This document shows positions 63,095-64,000 of a stretch of DNA of 64,000 bases, in pieces (the stretch's first letter is position 1; each line of letters starts with the position of its first letter). The stretch covers positions 62,001 to 126,000 of the IMG/VR virus record IMGVR_UViG_3300007735_000800; one strand, given 5' to 3'. This DNA comes from a virus. The translations under genes and the position numbers were made by a program. Below the pieces are notes generated by a model, which was not told where the DNA came from, ran no database searches, and saw nothing but the letters and a program-made list of their open reading frames with translations.

Positions 63095-63160
63095 ACTATC
63101 AGGGGGCGTCCGGTAACGGGGGAGCTCCGGGCCGGCCAAGGGCCGGCCCGGATAGTAGTC
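63095..63160 (-). repeat. CTACTATC cassette, copy 5
   Basis: Minus strand: CTACTATCCGGGCCGGCC, perfect stem with GGCCGGCCCGG, then GGACGCCCCC and TGATAGTAG. Confidence 0.7.
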
Positions 63161-63161
63161 C

Positions 63162-63302
63162 CTAGCCCTCCCGGGCCAGTTCCCGCTTTCCGTCCCTCCT
63201 CAAAGCCCGAGGATCGCGGGTCTTCTTGCCCCAGGTCTTGGGGCGAAGCCTTATCCCTTGGCGGAAGGCATCGTGTACAAAGCGTCCGGGTCGGTTGTTC
63301 AT
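63162..63302 (-). CDS. Basic 46-residue protein
   Basis: 46 aa from ATG 63302, overlapping the previous stop (TAATG). Arg/Lys-rich (RLRPKTWGKKTRDPRALRR), so nucleic-acid binding is plausible. It ends 2 nt before cassette copy 5. Confidence 0.55.
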   Translation of the reverse strand: MNNRPGRFVHDAFRQGIRLRPKTWGKKTRDPRALRRDGKRELAREG

Positions 63303-63550
63303 TACTTGGCCTCCAGTTCGATTTGCTTTCTGGCGAAATCCAGTTTGTTCTGGATTCCCTTGATCGCGTTCGCATCCATCCGACACTCCATCAGCGCATC
63401 ATCGTCCTGCGTGTCGGTAATGTCGAACGACTTTGAATCCTTGAGGAGTCTAACCAACGCGTCGAACATTGCCGCATCGATTAGGGCCAGTTCACGGGCG
63501 GAGAACTCGACCCGCGTGGTACGCTTGCGAATGGGGGCGATTGTGGTCAT
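63302..63550 (-). CDS. Unknown small protein
   Basis: 82 aa from ATG 63550 (TAATG overlap with the upstream gene). Helical: RVEFSARELALIDAAMFDALVRLL and a C-terminal KLDFARKQIELEAK. Function unknown. Confidence 0.6.
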   Translation of the reverse strand: MTTIAPIRKRTTRVEFSARELALIDAAMFDALVRLLKDSKSFDITDTQDDDALMECRMDANAIKGIQNKLDFARKQIELEAK

Positions 63551-63999
63551 TAGTCGGCCTTCCCCCGGACGATGATCCACAGCAGAGCCTGCAGCGTGGC
63601 CGGGGCCATGCACACGGTCGGCGTGGCCGCGATGCTGCGGATAGCGTCCGCGATGGCCCGGTACTCGGTGGCCGTGGGCGCATCCTTACCAAGGTCAGCA
63701 GCGCGGCACATCCACACATCGACCACGACCGCGCCCGAATCCCCGGCGATGGCACGGGCGAATGCGTTCGTCTTCGGCCCCTTCAAGCCCTTGAAGCCTT
63801 CCGTGCAGCACCGATCCGCAGCGGCCACATGGGAGCGCAGACCCTTGGGCGTGATGCCCTGCGCGTACTGGAGTGCCTTGGCCTTATTGTGCGCCCAAGT
63901 CACGCGGGGCGAGAACGCGGAGACAACGCTGGCCGCGACTTCCATGCTCCACTCCGGGCGCAGGATGGTCAGCGACTCTGCGAACGCGTTGGCCTCGGT
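63550..63999 (-). CDS. DUF7178-like phage protein (partial)
   Basis: The frame is open to the right edge (ANAFAESLTILRPEWSMEV precedes the first ATG at 63945), so the gene is cut. GPKTNAFARAIAGDSGAVVVD followed by WMCRAA and a C-terminal ATLQALLWIIVRG is a pattern seen in phage proteins of the DUF7178 type. Function unknown. Coupled to two small genes downstream by TAATG overlaps. Confidence 0.6.
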   Translation of the reverse strand, partial: TEANAFAESLTILRPEWSMEVAASVVSAFSPRVTWAHNKAKALQYAQGITPKGLRSHVAAADRCCTEGFKGLKGPKTNAFARAIAGDSGAVVVDVWMCRAADLGKDAPTATEYRAIADAIRSIAATPTVCMAPATLQALLWIIVRGKAD

Positions 64000-64000
64000 G

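Noticed and set aside
54070-63160. CTACTATC elements considered as CRISPR or IS ends
   Set aside because: Copies are kilobases apart, lie between operons, have no transposase and no flanking target duplications seen.

Overview
The window is part of a large T4-like (Straboviridae/Tevenvirinae-type) tailed phage genome. The identification rests on a T4-order replication block: sliding-clamp loader gp44 (C-terminal part) - gp62 - regA, then B-family DNA polymerase gp43, UvsX, helicase gp41 and primase gp61. TATAAATA-type late promoters and a virion/tail-fibre module support it. No host is named by the sequence. The phage-encoded tmRNA is circularly permuted and its tag ends AEELAIAA, which resembles alphaproteobacterial tags, so an alphaproteobacterial host is a reasonable inference. 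Dockerin-type repeats of a kind common in planctomycetes also occur, so the host assignment is not certain.

Layout. 1-1.2 kb: clamp loader and RegA. 1.2-9.2 kb: glycosyltransferase and a tail-fibre/adhesin operon (BppU-like protein, collagen-like fibre, repeat fibre, LamG-like protein). 9.2-11 kb: dUTPase facing a small membrane/lysis-like cluster on the minus strand. 11-21.4 kb: nucleotide and DNA metabolism (polymerase, UvsX, gp41, gp61, ThyX, B12-type ribonucleotide reductase, tRNA-Asn). 21.5-23.2 kb: a structured RNA, a RuvC-like resolvase, a zinc ribbon protein and an HNH nuclease. 23.2-45.2 kb: many late proteins of unknown function, most with an N-terminus that looks like a T4 capsid-targeting sequence followed by an L-x-E prohead-protease site, interleaved with small minus-strand genes, three tRNAs, a PD-(D/E)XK nuclease, two odd tRNA-like elements and the permuted tmRNA. 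45.2-51 kb: minus-strand early genes (GroES-like, SpoU methyltransferase, tRNA-Gln/Glu/Pro, AdoMet decarboxylase, a family of tandem coiled-coil proteins). 51.1-53.2 kb: a coupled operon of four more capsid-targeted proteins. 53.2-54.2 kb: a non-coding, iteron-bearing region. 54.2-64 kb: a clearly GC-richer minus-strand early region with a MoxR/CobS-like ATPase, a CobT-like metallopeptidase/VWA protein, four tRNAs and many small genes.

Two genome-wide regulatory designs stand out. Early genes have near-consensus promoters (TTGAC, 16-17 bp, TATAAT-like) ending 6 nt before the ATG, and late genes have TATAAATA-like boxes 5-6 nt before the ATG; both predict leaderless mRNAs. In the GC-rich region five intergenic cassettes share a CTACTATC...GATAGTAG stem-loop, a GTTATCGGA box about 25 bp upstream of the -35, and such a leaderless promoter.

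The most interesting candidates are the permuted two-piece tmRNA, the expanded arsenal of putative head-packaged (injected) proteins including one with a C-terminal HNH nuclease, the leaderless-promoter architecture, and the repeated regulatory cassettes. All function calls come from reading motifs by eye; no database search was run.
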